From Alphaproteobacteria bacterium UBA6411 (GTDB lineage Bacteria > Pseudomonadota > Alphaproteobacteria > CAAGCB01 > CAG-977): a stretch of 64,000 nt of DNA. Each line of letters opens with the position of its first letter. Within the stretch, counting starts at the first letter, position 1. The translations under genes and the position numbers were made by a program. Below the pieces are notes generated by a model. It saw only the letters and a list, made by a program, of their open reading frames with translations. It was not told the origin of the DNA and did not search any database. Below are positions 9,172 through 19,046 of the stretch, one piece after another. Where the stretch lies: assembly GCA_002438565.1 (NCBI GenBank), contig DJPN01000007.1, positions 62,001 through 126,000 of the forward strand, in the 5' to 3' direction.

Positions 9172-9849
9172 GTAAATCTGCCTGACATAATAAGCCAGTA
9201 AATCATAAAAGAACTTAACTCCGTTTTCCGTCCGTTCGGCAAATGCGGCAATCGTCCCGAACGACAGCAAAATCGCGGACGGCAAAAAGCAAAGCGAAAA
9301 CCAGTATCCCGCCACTTTGAAATCCGTTTGCCGCGGATGAATTTGCTCAACAAAAGCGCAAGCGTCATACCCGAACGCCAATCCCAATCCGACAAGCAGT
9401 CCGTCCGGCAACAGTCCCGTCACCCGCCCGTACGCAACGGTGAAAACCATCACCGCCGCGGATGCCAGCGGGAAGAAATACGGCGCAAGGGCAATCAGCC
9501 AGTTGCCTTTGCCGCGAAAGCTCATATTCCCGCCGCCGCCGTCGTTGATGCTCATGCTTTGAACGGGATGAAAAGTCAGCAAGGCGAACAAAATATGCGT
9601 CAGCTCGTGCTCAAATGTTTCGGCCACGCCCCTGTGTATCCTCATTCCGATGCGGAGCGCCGCCATGGCAACGGCTCCGCCCGCAAAATACAGCAGATTA
9701 TAAAGATTCAGTTTATCCGCTCCCAATAATCCGTAGTGCTTAAACGTTTTCAGCAACGCCGGCAGTAACAGCACCGCCGCAACAGCCGCAGGGATTTTAA
9801 TCAGAACAAAAACAAAGTCGATAAAATTGCGAAGCTTGACAAAAAACAC
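9163..9849 (-). CDS. predicted integral-membrane metalloprotease-like protein
   Basis: A 228-residue membrane protein with about five hydrophobic segments. A zinc-protease motif FEHELTHILF (HExxH) lies at about residues 80-90, beside a membrane segment as in M50/M48-type enzymes. The second half has further membrane spans and a possible third-ligand region (FGYDACAF). Translation starts at GTG 9849 with GAGGG upstream. It lies downstream of the glgC terminator and so needs its own promoter or read-through. Proteolytic activity is an inference from the motif alone. Confidence 0.65.
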   Translation of the reverse strand: MFFVKLRNFIDFVFVLIKIPAAVAAVLLLPALLKTFKHYGLLGADKLNLYNLLYFAGGAVAMAALRIGMRIHRGVAETFEHELTHILFALLTFHPVQSMSINDGGGGNMSFRGKGNWLIALAPYFFPLASAAVMVFTVAYGRVTGLLPDGLLVGLGLAFGYDACAFVEQIHPRQTDFKVAGYWFSLCFLPSAILLSFGTIAAFAERTENGVKFFYDLLAYYVRQIYLK

Positions 9850-9866
9850 AATGCCCTCGCTGAACC

Positions 9867-9893
9867 AAAAAGGCGGTGAGTTTCCCCACCGCC
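9867..9893 (-). terminator. terminator of glgC
   Basis: On the minus strand a GGCGGTG/CACCGCC stem with an 8-nt loop is followed by TTTTT, ten bases after the glgC stop. It separates glgC from the downstream membrane protein gene. Confidence 0.9.
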
Positions 9894-9903
9894 CCGTTTT
9901 TGA

Positions 9904-11178
9904 TTACGACAGTTCCGGCATCGGCGGAATTTTCGCCAACATGTCGGGCGTTACAAGCACAACGCCCTTTTCCGAAACATAAAAATACTTGGCATCCTCT
10001 TCGGGATTTTCACCGATGACCATTCCGCGGGGAATGACGCAGCCTTCGGCCAAAACGGCTTTGCGAACGCGCGCATGACGGTTGATGACGCAGTTCGGCA
10101 GAACGACCGAATCTTCGACCAAAGAAAACGAATGGACGCGCACCGCCGAAAACAGCAGAGAACGGCGAACCGTGCCGCCCGAAATGATGCAGCCCGCGGA
10201 AACCAGCGATTTAACCGCCATGCCTGTGCGCAAATCGCTTTCAAACACGAATTTCGCGGCGGGATGCTGTTCCTGGAACGTCCAAATCGGCCAGCGCGTG
10301 TCGTACAAATCCAAATCGGGAATGACGTTCGTCAAGTCCAGATTGGCTTCCCAGTACGCATCCACCGTGCCGACGTCGCGCCAATACGCTTCGTCCGTTT
10401 TGTTGTAAACGCAGCTGTCCTGAAATCTGTGGGCAATCATTTTTTCCTTGCCGACCAGCGACGGCAACAGGTCTTTTCCGAAATCGTGGGACGAGTTTTT
10501 ATCCTGCGCGTCTTTTTCCAGCAAGTCGATTAAGAAATCGGCGTTGAAGATGTAAATCCCCATGCTGGCGAACGAACGGTCGGGCTGTCCGGGGATGCAG
10601 GGCGGATTTTTGGGCTTTTCGACGAATTTGACGATGTTGCCCTGAGCGTCGGCGTCCAAAATGCCGAATTCGTGCGCTTTTTCAATCGGCACTTCAATGC
10701 AGGAAACGGTCGCCACCGCGCCCGACTCGATATGCTGTTTCAGCATTTGGGAATAATCCTGCTTGTAAATATGGTCGCCCGCCAAAATCAGAATGTAGCG
10801 CGGATGATGCTGGCGAATCGTTTCCAAGTTCTGGTAAACCGCGTCCGCCGTGCCTTGATACCACACTTCGTCCGACGTCTGCTGCTGAGCCGGCCAGATT
10901 TCAACGAATTCGTTCAGTTCGGGCTGTAAAAAGCTCCACCCCTGCTGAATGTGCTTAATCAAGCTGTGCGCTTTGTACTGCGTCAGAACGCAGATGCGGC
11001 GCATGCCGGAATTGATGCAGTTCGACAGCGGAAAGTCGATGATTCTGAATTTTCCGCCGAACGGAACGGCGGGCTTAGCCTGCGTTCCCGTCAAGTTTTT
11101 CAAACGCGACCCTTTGCCGCCCGCCAGCACCAGCGCCAGCGTTTCTTTGCGTGCCAAATTCAAATCGACTTCGTCCAT
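9904..11178 (-). CDS. glgC: glucose-1-phosphate adenylyltransferase
   Basis: A 424-residue ADP-glucose pyrophosphorylase, the regulated first step of bacterial glycogen synthesis. It has the nucleotide loop LVLAGGKGSRL, the substrate region KPAVPFGGKFRIIDFPLSNC, and a C-terminal left-handed beta-helix with hexapeptide-like repeats. The ATG at 11178 (MDEVDLN) is preferred because GGAG lies seven bases upstream; a TTG two codons earlier is the alternative. No other glycogen genes are in the window, so glgC is unlinked here or at the end of another arrangement. Confidence 0.96.
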   Translation of the reverse strand: MDEVDLNLARKETLALVLAGGKGSRLKNLTGTQAKPAVPFGGKFRIIDFPLSNCINSGMRRICVLTQYKAHSLIKHIQQGWSFLQPELNEFVEIWPAQQQTSDEVWYQGTADAVYQNLETIRQHHPRYILILAGDHIYKQDYSQMLKQHIESGAVATVSCIEVPIEKAHEFGILDADAQGNIVKFVEKPKNPPCIPGQPDRSFASMGIYIFNADFLIDLLEKDAQDKNSSHDFGKDLLPSLVGKEKMIAHRFQDSCVYNKTDEAYWRDVGTVDAYWEANLDLTNVIPDLDLYDTRWPIWTFQEQHPAAKFVFESDLRTGMAVKSLVSAGCIISGGTVRRSLLFSAVRVHSFSLVEDSVVLPNCVINRHARVRKAVLAEGCVIPRGMVIGENPEEDAKYFYVSEKGVVLVTPDMLAKIPPMPELS

Positions 11179-11278
11179 GCCCAAGCTCCATAAAAATCAA
11201 AAATATGCTTTCAAACGAAAACAATCCGTTTGAATCATCTTAACGGCTTCTTTTTAAAAAGAAAAGCGGAAAAAGCGG

Positions 11279-12523
11279 TCAGATTAAATAACGCACTTTC
11301 AGCGTGCCGTTGATTTGTTCCAGCTTGTTGCGAATTTCCGCCGCGTTTTCCAGCCGTCCGTCAACGTCCACCACGACATAGGCATATTCGCCGTCCGTGC
11401 GCAAATACTGCCCGCTGACGTTCAGCCCCGCGTCCGAAAAAACGTGGTTGATGGCGCTCAGCACGCCCGGAACGTTGCGGTGAATGTGCATAAAGCGCGT
11501 CACTTTCCCCGGTTCTTGAACGGGCAAGGACACTTCGACGCAGTTGACCGCGCCCAAAGTCGACCCGTTGTCCGAATATTTGACCAGACGTTCGGCGACT
11601 TCCAACCCGATGTTGGCTTGGGCTTCCAGTGTCGAACCGCCGATGTGCGGGGTCAGAATGACGTTCGGCATGCCGCGCAAAGGCGACACGAATTCTTCGT
11701 CTTTGGTTGCGGGTTCTTTGGGGAACACGTCGATTGCCGCTCCCGCGATTTGCCCTTCGTCCAAAGCCTGCTTCAGCGCGTCAATGTCAACGACGCTGCC
11801 GCGCGCCGCGTTGATAAAGAACGCGCCTTTTTTCATCGCGAAAAATTCGGCGTGCGAAAACATGTTGTTCGTTTGCGCCGTCTGCGGAACGTGCAGACTG
11901 ACCACGTCGGACACGCTCAGCAGTTCGGACAGCGAAGAACACGCTTCGGCGTTGCCCATGGCAAGCTTGTCGACGATGTCGAAATAGCGGACTTTCATGC
12001 CCATCGCTTCCGCCATGACGGAAACCTGCGTTCCGATATGACCGTAGCCGACAATGCCCAGCACTTTGCCGCGCAGTTCCATCGACCCTTTGGCGTTTTT
12101 CAGCCACTGCCCCGCATGGGCGGCGGCGTTGCGCTGCGGAATCCCGCGCATCAGCATCACGATTTCGCCAATGACCAGCTCGGCCACAGAACGCGTGTTG
12201 GAATACGGCGCGTTGAACACGGGAACGCCGTGTTTTTTTGCGGCCTCCAAGTCGACCTGGTTCGTCCCGATGCAAAAGCAGCCGACGGCGATTAGCTTTT
12301 CGGCGGCAGCGAAAACATCCGCCGTCAATTTGGTGCGCGAACGGATGCCGATGATGTGAACGTCCTTGATTTTGTCAATCAATTCCTGCCCGCCCAGCGC
12401 GCCTTTCAAGCTTTCGATATTGTTGTAGCCGTGCTTTCTGAAATAGTTTTCGGCATTGGCGTGCAAATCCTCCAGCAGCAGAATTTTGATTTTGTCTTTG
12501 GCAAGCGAAGTCGTCAACATCAT
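11279..12523 (-). CDS. serA: D-3-phosphoglycerate dehydrogenase
   Basis: At 414 residues this matches the E. coli-type SerA with a C-terminal ACT domain. It oxidises 3-phosphoglycerate, the first step of serine synthesis. Landmarks are the NAD-binding LGIVGYGHIG motif, the catalytic Arg region NAARGSVVD, and the catalytic His in HIGGST. The C-terminal ACT domain starts around residue 340 (NVPGVLSAINHVFSD), where serine feedback inhibition is expected. AGGAAAG precedes the start. Confidence 0.97.
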   Translation of the reverse strand: MMLTTSLAKDKIKILLLEDLHANAENYFRKHGYNNIESLKGALGGQELIDKIKDVHIIGIRSRTKLTADVFAAAEKLIAVGCFCIGTNQVDLEAAKKHGVPVFNAPYSNTRSVAELVIGEIVMLMRGIPQRNAAAHAGQWLKNAKGSMELRGKVLGIVGYGHIGTQVSVMAEAMGMKVRYFDIVDKLAMGNAEACSSLSELLSVSDVVSLHVPQTAQTNNMFSHAEFFAMKKGAFFINAARGSVVDIDALKQALDEGQIAGAAIDVFPKEPATKDEEFVSPLRGMPNVILTPHIGGSTLEAQANIGLEVAERLVKYSDNGSTLGAVNCVEVSLPVQEPGKVTRFMHIHRNVPGVLSAINHVFSDAGLNVSGQYLRTDGEYAYVVVDVDGRLENAAEIRNKLEQINGTLKVRYLI

Positions 12524-12662
12524 ACTTTCCTTTGAAAAATTAAAAACCTGCCCCTTCTATACACCAACTCGGCGCAAGAGGAAAGGATTGTTTTTGTGTT
12601 TGCACCGCCCCGAAAAATCGGCTAAAAGTAAATGATTCGTTTACACCCTTTGGATTTTTGCC

Positions 12663-14945
12663 ATGACAAAAGCTTTTTTGCTGGTTTGGACATTTGTTTT
12701 AACACTGACCTGCGGGACGGCCCCCTCTTCGGCGGCGCAGGAAAACTCGCTGAATGCCGATTTGGATAAAATCATGCAGTCTTTCGACGGCAAAAAACAA
12801 AGCTTCAACCCGCACCGTCCGCCTCCTCTCGGCAATGTTTACGACGCGCGCGGGGGGACGCTGATTTTTTTCGACAACTCGAATTCCACGGGGAAAGCAC
12901 CGGATTTAAGCGGCGTCTTCGGCAAAAAAAGCTCAAACTTCATTCAAAACACACTGGCAAAGGCAAAGGCGCGTTTGCTGGGCGGAACCGACCGCAGCGC
13001 CCCCGCCCGTCCGGAAACTTTTTCGCGCCGGCTTAAACAGGCAGACGTCCCCGACACGACGGTTTACGCGAACGGTCCGAAAATGATGACACTGCAGTAC
13101 GACGGGGCGAAAACCGTCGCCGTCATCCCTCCCGACACTTATGTCGAAGTGCCGTTCGTCCGTCATATTCCTTATTTTTTCAGCAAAATCGAGATTCTGG
13201 CCAACGACGCCGTTTCCGTCACGGAAACCATTCAGCGGGTTGTCGATCCGAATGAAACGGGTATTACGGGAATCGACCGCTATTTTGCCAAATACCACAC
13301 CGACCGTTCGGGCAAAAAGCACCGCACGGACATCACCGTTTTGGACGCGGCGATTGACGGAACGCCGGTCAACGCCGTTTTAAAGCCCGACGAAACGGGC
13401 GTCCGGCTGGCTTTGCACGGCGACAGCCCTTTGACGGCGGGGGTTCATGTCTTTACCGTGTCCTATCTGTTCGCGGACAAAATCGCGGAATTTGAAAACT
13501 CGTCGGGCGATTCGCAAAACTTTAAAGAGCTGATTTGGAACGTTACGGGACAGCATTGGGACATGCCCGTCACCCGCGCGGGGGCGACCGTTATTTATCC
13601 CCGCGGCGCAAAAGTGTTTTCACGTTCCGCCTTGACGGGAAACATGCTCAATCCTCAAAGCGACGTCAAAATCAAACGCGACAGCGAAAACGACACGGCG
13701 TTCATTCTGAACTATCCCCTTGCCCCGTACGAAGGCATGATTATTGTCACAAACTGGTCGGAAACGGACAACGCCCCCGTTTACAACGCGGTTTGGGACA
13801 AACTCCTGCGTGAGCACGGAACGGCTTGGATGTCGTTTTTGGCCTTTTTGTTTGTTTGTTCGTATTATCTGGCGACATGGACAAGCTTGAAGAAAAATCA
13901 GATTGCGGACGGCAAGCAATCATCCTCTTTGAAAAAGGACGACTTGAACCCCGCGGTTCTGCACTACGCGCTGCACAAGCAAACCGTTCCGAAAACACTG
14001 TTCATCCTGTTGACCGACATGGCCGGCAAAGGTTTTCTGTCATTCGAGGAAGACGGCGAAAAACTCATCCTTGTCAAACAGACGGACAGTGTCAAAGCGC
14101 TGACTTCTTTGGAAAAAGCGATTGCCAAAAAGCTGTTTTCGGGCGATTCGACGGTCTTCAAACTGACGTCCGCAAACGTGTTGAAACTGACGCGGCTGTT
14201 GGAATTCGTTGATAAAAAGGTCAAACGCGAATACAAATCGAAATTCATCGCGTTCCACCAAACGTACTTTTGGTTCGGCATTTTAATGGCGGTTCTGTCT
14301 TTGACCGCTGTTGCGTCCCTGTCCTTGTTCCCCGTTGAAACGGGAACAACAGCCTTGATTTGCGTCGTCTGCTTCGTTCCGCTTTATTTTGCGGGCAACA
14401 GACTGCTTGTCCTGTTCCGCCAAGGGGCGTTTTCCGAACACCGCCGCGCCGTGATTTTCCCCGCTTTGCTGGCCTTGACGTTTTTAGCGGCTTTGACGCG
14501 CGGGCTGCGTTTTTACGGCATCGAAACCACTCCGGCAACCGTGCTGTGGTTTGCAGCGACTCTGATCTGCATCGCGGCTTTTTACACATTGCTGCAATCG
14601 CCGTCCGTTCTGGGCAAATCCCTGCTTGAAAATCTTGAAGGCTATAAAATTTATCTGTCGGCGCAGGATGACACTTTGCTGTCCACCATGCGAAACGCCG
14701 ACCGTAAAATCAAAGCCCTTTACAGCAAACACCTGCCCTTTGCCGCCGCTTTGGACGTTGACAAACTGTGGACGAAGCGTTTTGCGGCCTTTGACGGCGG
14801 ACAGGCGAATTTGACGCCCGATTGGTATAAAGGAAAATTGCCGTATGATGAAAATTTCATTGACAACTTGTTTGCCTCTTTTTCATCGGCTTTCCCCGCG
14901 CCGAAACAAACAGCAAAACGAAAAAGAATTCATAACTCTGACTGA
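12663..14945 (+). CDS. DUF2207-family membrane protein
   Basis: A 760-residue protein with a Sec signal peptide (cleavage near SSAAQ). A large extracytoplasmic beta-rich domain follows (about residues 130-370; VSVTETIQRVV and GVHVFTVSYLF are typical of DUF2207). A membrane segment lies near residue 385-405 (FLAFLFVCSYYLATW), then a cytosolic winged region and three to four further membrane spans around residues 535-650. The role of DUF2207 proteins is unknown. The C-terminal 100 residues are longer than in short family members. It lies just upstream of parE (11 bp gap), so the two may share a transcript. Confidence 0.8.
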   Translation: MTKAFLLVWTFVLTLTCGTAPSSAAQENSLNADLDKIMQSFDGKKQSFNPHRPPPLGNVYDARGGTLIFFDNSNSTGKAPDLSGVFGKKSSNFIQNTLAKAKARLLGGTDRSAPARPETFSRRLKQADVPDTTVYANGPKMMTLQYDGAKTVAVIPPDTYVEVPFVRHIPYFFSKIEILANDAVSVTETIQRVVDPNETGITGIDRYFAKYHTDRSGKKHRTDITVLDAAIDGTPVNAVLKPDETGVRLALHGDSPLTAGVHVFTVSYLFADKIAEFENSSGDSQNFKELIWNVTGQHWDMPVTRAGATVIYPRGAKVFSRSALTGNMLNPQSDVKIKRDSENDTAFILNYPLAPYEGMIIVTNWSETDNAPVYNAVWDKLLREHGTAWMSFLAFLFVCSYYLATWTSLKKNQIADGKQSSSLKKDDLNPAVLHYALHKQTVPKTLFILLTDMAGKGFLSFEEDGEKLILVKQTDSVKALTSLEKAIAKKLFSGDSTVFKLTSANVLKLTRLLEFVDKKVKREYKSKFIAFHQTYFWFGILMAVLSLTAVASLSLFPVETGTTALICVVCFVPLYFAGNRLLVLFRQGAFSEHRRAVIFPALLALTFLAALTRGLRFYGIETTPATVLWFAATLICIAAFYTLLQSPSVLGKSLLENLEGYKIYLSAQDDTLLSTMRNADRKIKALYSKHLPFAAALDVDKLWTKRFAAFDGGQANLTPDWYKGKLPYDENFIDNLFASFSSAFPAPKQTAKRKRIHNSD

Positions 14946-14956
14946 AGTGTAACATA

Positions 14957-16954
<1,998 letters not shown>

Positions 16955-16957
16955 TTG

Positions 16958-16985
16958 TTGACATCCCTGTAAAAGGGTGTATATT
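16958..16985 (+). promoter_or_regulatory. sigma70-type promoter of tRNA-Leu
   Basis: A perfect -35 TTGACA and a -10 TATATT are separated by 16 bases, and the mature tRNA begins about 17 bases downstream. Confidence 0.85.
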
Positions 16986-17001
16986 CACTTTTGTTTTGAG
17001 G

Positions 17002-17088
17002 GCCCCTGTGGCGGAACTGGTAGACGCGGCAGACTCAAAATCTGTTGATCTTACGATCGTGCTGGTTCGATTCCGGCCAGGGGCACCA
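17002..17088 (+). tRNA. tRNA-Leu (anticodon CAA)
   Basis: An 87-nt class II tRNA. The acceptor strands GCCCCTG and CAGGGGC pair fully. The anticodon loop CTCAAAA gives anticodon CAA for UUG codons. A long variable arm (GTTGATCTTACGATC region) and T-arm GGTTCGATTCC are present, and the 3' CCA is encoded. It lies between a consensus promoter and a strong terminator. Confidence 0.97.
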
Positions 17089-17100
17089 TACAAAAATCAA

Positions 17101-17125
17101 ACGCCGAGCAATCGGCGTTTTTTTT
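17101..17125 (+). terminator. terminator of the tRNA-Leu transcript
   Basis: A 7-bp stem ACGCCGA/TCGGCGT with a GCAA tetraloop is followed by eight T, just after the tRNA. Confidence 0.95.
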
Positions 17126-17135
17126 GTATTTAGAA

Positions 17136-17319
17136 AACCCCGCGCTAGGCGCGGGGTTCAAAAAAGCTTACAGCTATGCCCAGAAAAAGAACTCCTTTGA
17201 TACAATAGGTGCAGGTCTGGTGAACCGCGTCTAAAGATGTCAAAGGAGTCATTCAAATGAATGAAGTACATACATTATCACATTCAACATGGAACTGCAA
17301 ATATCACATAGTATTTGTG
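17136..17319 (+). mobile_element. IS200/IS605-type element, 5' remnant
   Basis: The segment shows the layout known for IS200 left ends. A GC-rich 10-bp hairpin (17136-17158, AACCCCGCGC with its complement) comes first and is terminator-like. It is followed by a long-range 10-bp inverted repeat (17191-17200 and 17240-17249). The second arm holds the AAAGGAGT ribosome site of the transposase, so the RNA would hide it. Only the first codons of tnpA remain. The rest of the element is absent from this window. Confidence 0.75.
17257..17319 (+). pseudogene. tnpA: IS200-type transposase TnpA, N-terminal fragment
   Basis: About 21 codons from the ATG at 17257 encode MNEVHTLSHSTWNCKYHIVF, which matches the highly conserved start of IS200-family Y1 transposases (S-H-T-x-W-x-C-x-Y-H-I-V-F). 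The frame then enters prophage end sequence and meets a TAA at 17338. The HUH and tyrosine motifs are therefore lost and the product cannot be active. No continuation of tnpA is seen beyond the other prophage end. Confidence 0.85.
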
Positions 17320-17409
17320 TTGCGCGCGGGTTGGTTTTAACAGAAACGCGGGATAGTTTTAACTTTTTCTATCAGTAGCCACACACCAAAAACGCAGGAT
17401 AGTTTTAAA
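17318..17409. repeat. prophage late (right) end: transposase-binding sites
   Basis: Three copies of the end site lie here in the same orientation: a partial one ending GGTTTTAAC (to 17341), ACGCGGGATAGTTTTAAC at 17346-17363, and ACGCAGGATAGTTTTAAA at 17392-17409. The outermost bases are TGTTGCGCGCGGG, with the 5'-TG typical of Mu-type ends. The same motifs occur inverted at the other end of the prophage. Binding by the MuA-like transposase is inferred from position and repetition. Confidence 0.82.
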
Positions 17410-17430
17410 TTAAATCTATCCTGCGTTTTT
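17388..17430 (-). terminator. terminator at the end of the late operon
   Basis: A perfect 15-bp inverted repeat (17388-17402 and 17416-17430) with a 13-nt loop lies just after the methylase stop codon. The minus-strand read ends in TTTTT and the plus-strand read also ends in TTTTT, so it can act in both directions. One arm overlaps a transposase end site. Confidence 0.88.
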
Positions 17431-17439
17431 CGTTTAAGT

Positions 17440-18234
17440 TCAGTTGCAGATAATCAGCTCTTTGGTGTGTTTCGTCCCGTTGTTGTTGATGCTGTAAGTC
17501 ACGGGGACGGATTCGAGGGTAAAGTCTTTGAACAGGTCACGGATTGGTCGGACGTCGTTTAACGACAGGATAAACCGTCCTTTAATGCCGGTTAAACAAT
17601 CGCGCAAACGCTCGAAGTCGGCGCGGGAGAACACGCCTTTGCCGTAGTCGGTTTCGTTGCCCCAATACGGCGGGTCGATGTAGAACAGCGTGCCTTTGCT
17701 GTCGTAGTGTTTGATGAACGTTTCAAAGTCTTGCCGTTCGATGGTCACGCTCGCCAGCCGTCCGCCAACGGCGCGGATGCGGTCTTCCATTTTCACGAAG
17801 TCAAACCGCGCCGGTCGGTCAATGGACACGCCGAACGACTGCCCCGTCACTTTGCCGCCGAAGGCTTGGCTTTGCAGGTAAAGGAACCGCGCGGCGCGTT
17901 CGATGTCCGTCAGCGTTTCCGGCGACGTTTTCAGCAGGCGTTCAAACTCTTGGCGACCGGCGAACAGGAACTCCGTTTCCTTATATAAAGTGTCGGGATA
18001 GCGGCGGACAATCCGGTACAGATTGACCAGTTCGCCGTTGATGTCGTTGATGACTTCGGCTTTCGGGATTTGTTTGCGCCGCAGAAAGATTCCGCCCATG
18101 CCGACAAACGGTTCGGCGTAAATGGTGTGCGGGATTTGTTCGATTTTGTCGATGATCCGCTTTGACAGGCGGAACTTGCCCCCCAGATAGGGGGCAAGCG
18201 GTGCTACACGCGTGGTATCAGTTTGTTTTTTCAT
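17440..18234 (-). CDS. DNA adenine N6-methyltransferase (D12 class)
   Basis: A 264-residue D12-class (Dam-like) adenine methylase. It shows the SAM-binding motif EPFVGMGG near residue 43, an N-terminal PYLGGK motif, and the catalytic DPPY in FYIDPPYWG near residue 184. It probably modifies phage DNA in the late phase to evade host restriction. Its start lies inside the end of com (17-bp overlap), the position held by mom in Mu. The recognition sequence is unknown. No partner endonuclease is present, so it is a solitary methylase. Confidence 0.92.
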   Translation of the reverse strand: MKKQTDTTRVAPLAPYLGGKFRLSKRIIDKIEQIPHTIYAEPFVGMGGIFLRRKQIPKAEVINDINGELVNLYRIVRRYPDTLYKETEFLFAGRQEFERLLKTSPETLTDIERAARFLYLQSQAFGGKVTGQSFGVSIDRPARFDFVKMEDRIRAVGGRLASVTIERQDFETFIKHYDSKGTLFYIDPPYWGNETDYGKGVFSRADFERLRDCLTGIKGRFILSLNDVRPIRDLFKDFTLESVPVTYSINNNGTKHTKELIICN

Positions 18235-18397
18235 AAAGCTTCTCCTTTGATAAAGGAGGCTCTGGGCTTTCGTTGTTGTTGCGGTTCAAGACCGTGATGG
18301 TGTTCATCGCGCCGCATCGGGGACACTTGATTTCGACCGAAGCGGAGTTCGCTTTGAACAGTAATTTATTGCATTTCGGGCAACGTATTGACTCCAT
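18218..18397 (-). CDS. com: Com-like zinc-finger translational regulator
   Basis: A 59-residue protein starting at ATG 18397. The N-terminal MESIRCPKCNKLLFKANSAS and the second pair CPRCG form a four-cysteine zinc knuckle very like Mu Com. Mu Com binds the mom mRNA leader and opens the mom ribosome site. Here the stop codon lies inside the next gene, an adenine methylase, so the same translational control probably applies to it (inference). The C-terminal tail after the zinc knuckle is diverged. Confidence 0.85.
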   Translation of the reverse strand: MESIRCPKCNKLLFKANSASVEIKCPRCGAMNTITVLNRNNNESPEPPLSKEKLYEKTN

Positions 18398-18508
18398 TGT
18401 TGTTATTCCGTATATTCGCCCCGCTCGTCGATGAGTGCGGAGCAGTTGATCTGTGCGAGGTGCTTTCTCGCGGCTTCGGGCGTGTCCTCGCCCGAACCTC
18501 CGCTTTTT

Positions 18509-18742
18509 TTATTGTAGCTGGCTACGGAGTTTTTCCAGCCTTGCCAACCATTCCCAAACCGCCGGATAGTCGTTGACATCCAGCCGTTCGAGTTCTTGCG
18601 CGACCGCTTTGCCCGCCGTTGGCCAAGCGGGGCAGTCACATCTTGTCGTCGCGCATGAGGTCAAGAAGAGTGTCGCGGTCAGCAGGAGGGCGAGCCGCGA
18701 TTTCAGCGTTCCGTTTGTTGCGATTCGCTTTGTCTTCCGCAT
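18509..18742 (-). CDS. Rz1-like outer membrane spanin lipoprotein
   Basis: A 77-residue product with a lipoprotein signal (LLLTATLFLTSC, lipobox Cys near residue 30) and a short mature part. It overlaps the i-spanin gene upstream by about 107 bp in another reading frame, the classic Rz/Rz1 arrangement. The mature part is hydrophilic with a C-terminal helix (VWEWLARLEKLRSQLQ) instead of the usual proline-rich segment. Together with the i-spanin it should fuse inner and outer membranes at lysis. The family assignment rests on the lipobox and gene overlap. Confidence 0.72.
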   Translation of the reverse strand: MRKTKRIATNGTLKSRLALLLTATLFLTSCATTRCDCPAWPTAGKAVAQELERLDVNDYPAVWEWLARLEKLRSQLQ

Positions 18743-18836
18743 TTTTAGCCCTCTCTTTCAGCTGTCCTATCTTTTGACCGACCATCAGGGCGGCGACGAC
18801 CGCCGCCCCGATGCCGATTGCCGCGTACACCGTCAT
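18636..18836 (-). CDS. Rz-like inner membrane spanin
   Basis: A 66-residue protein with one N-terminal membrane helix (TVYAAIGIGAAVVAALMVG), followed by a charged helix (QLKERAKNAEDKANRNKRNAE) expected to form a periplasmic coiled coil. It starts 4 bp inside the end of the holin-like gene and overlaps the lipoprotein gene. Size, topology and context fit an i-spanin. The sequence itself is not strongly diagnostic. Confidence 0.7.
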   Translation of the reverse strand: MTVYAAIGIGAAVVAALMVGQKIGQLKERAKNAEDKANRNKRNAEIAARPPADRDTLLDLMRDDKM

Positions 18837-19042
18837 TTCTTTTTACGCTTGGCGTACAGGTTGCGTCCCATGACAAACAGCCCCGCCAATCCCGTAATCG
18901 CAGAAGTAGCGTAGGTGACCAGTTGTCCCTGTTCGGTCGCGGTCACTTCAATACCACACAATCCCGCGATGGAAGCCGCGACGACAACCGCACCGCCGAT
19001 CAGCGTGGGACTGACGATTGACTCTTTTTTAATTTCAGACAT
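18833..19042 (-). CDS. holin-like small membrane protein
   Basis: A 69-residue protein with two hydrophobic segments (PTLIGGAVVVAASIAGLCGI and ATSAITGLAGLFVMG) and a basic C-terminus (RNLYAKRKKK), as in small phage holins. It sits between the endolysin-like peptidase and the spanin pair and is therefore the probable lysis timer. Its stop overlaps the next start (ATGA-type junction). Confidence 0.72.
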   Translation of the reverse strand: MSEIKKESIVSPTLIGGAVVVAASIAGLCGIEVTATEQGQLVTYATSAITGLAGLFVMGRNLYAKRKKK

Positions 19043-19046
19043 AATT

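Noticed and set aside
17136..17158. GC-rich hairpin as a second terminator of the tRNA transcript
   Set aside because: It lacks a T tract on the plus strand and is better explained as the terminal hairpin of the IS200 remnant.
17440..18234. Restriction-modification system
   Set aside because: A solitary methylase with no endonuclease or specificity gene nearby; its position matches the com-mom modification locus.
18403..18639. Small minus-strand frame between Rz1 and com
   Set aside because: Mostly overlaps the spanin genes in another frame and lacks a ribosome site. The unshared C-terminal part could be real, but there is no start to support it.
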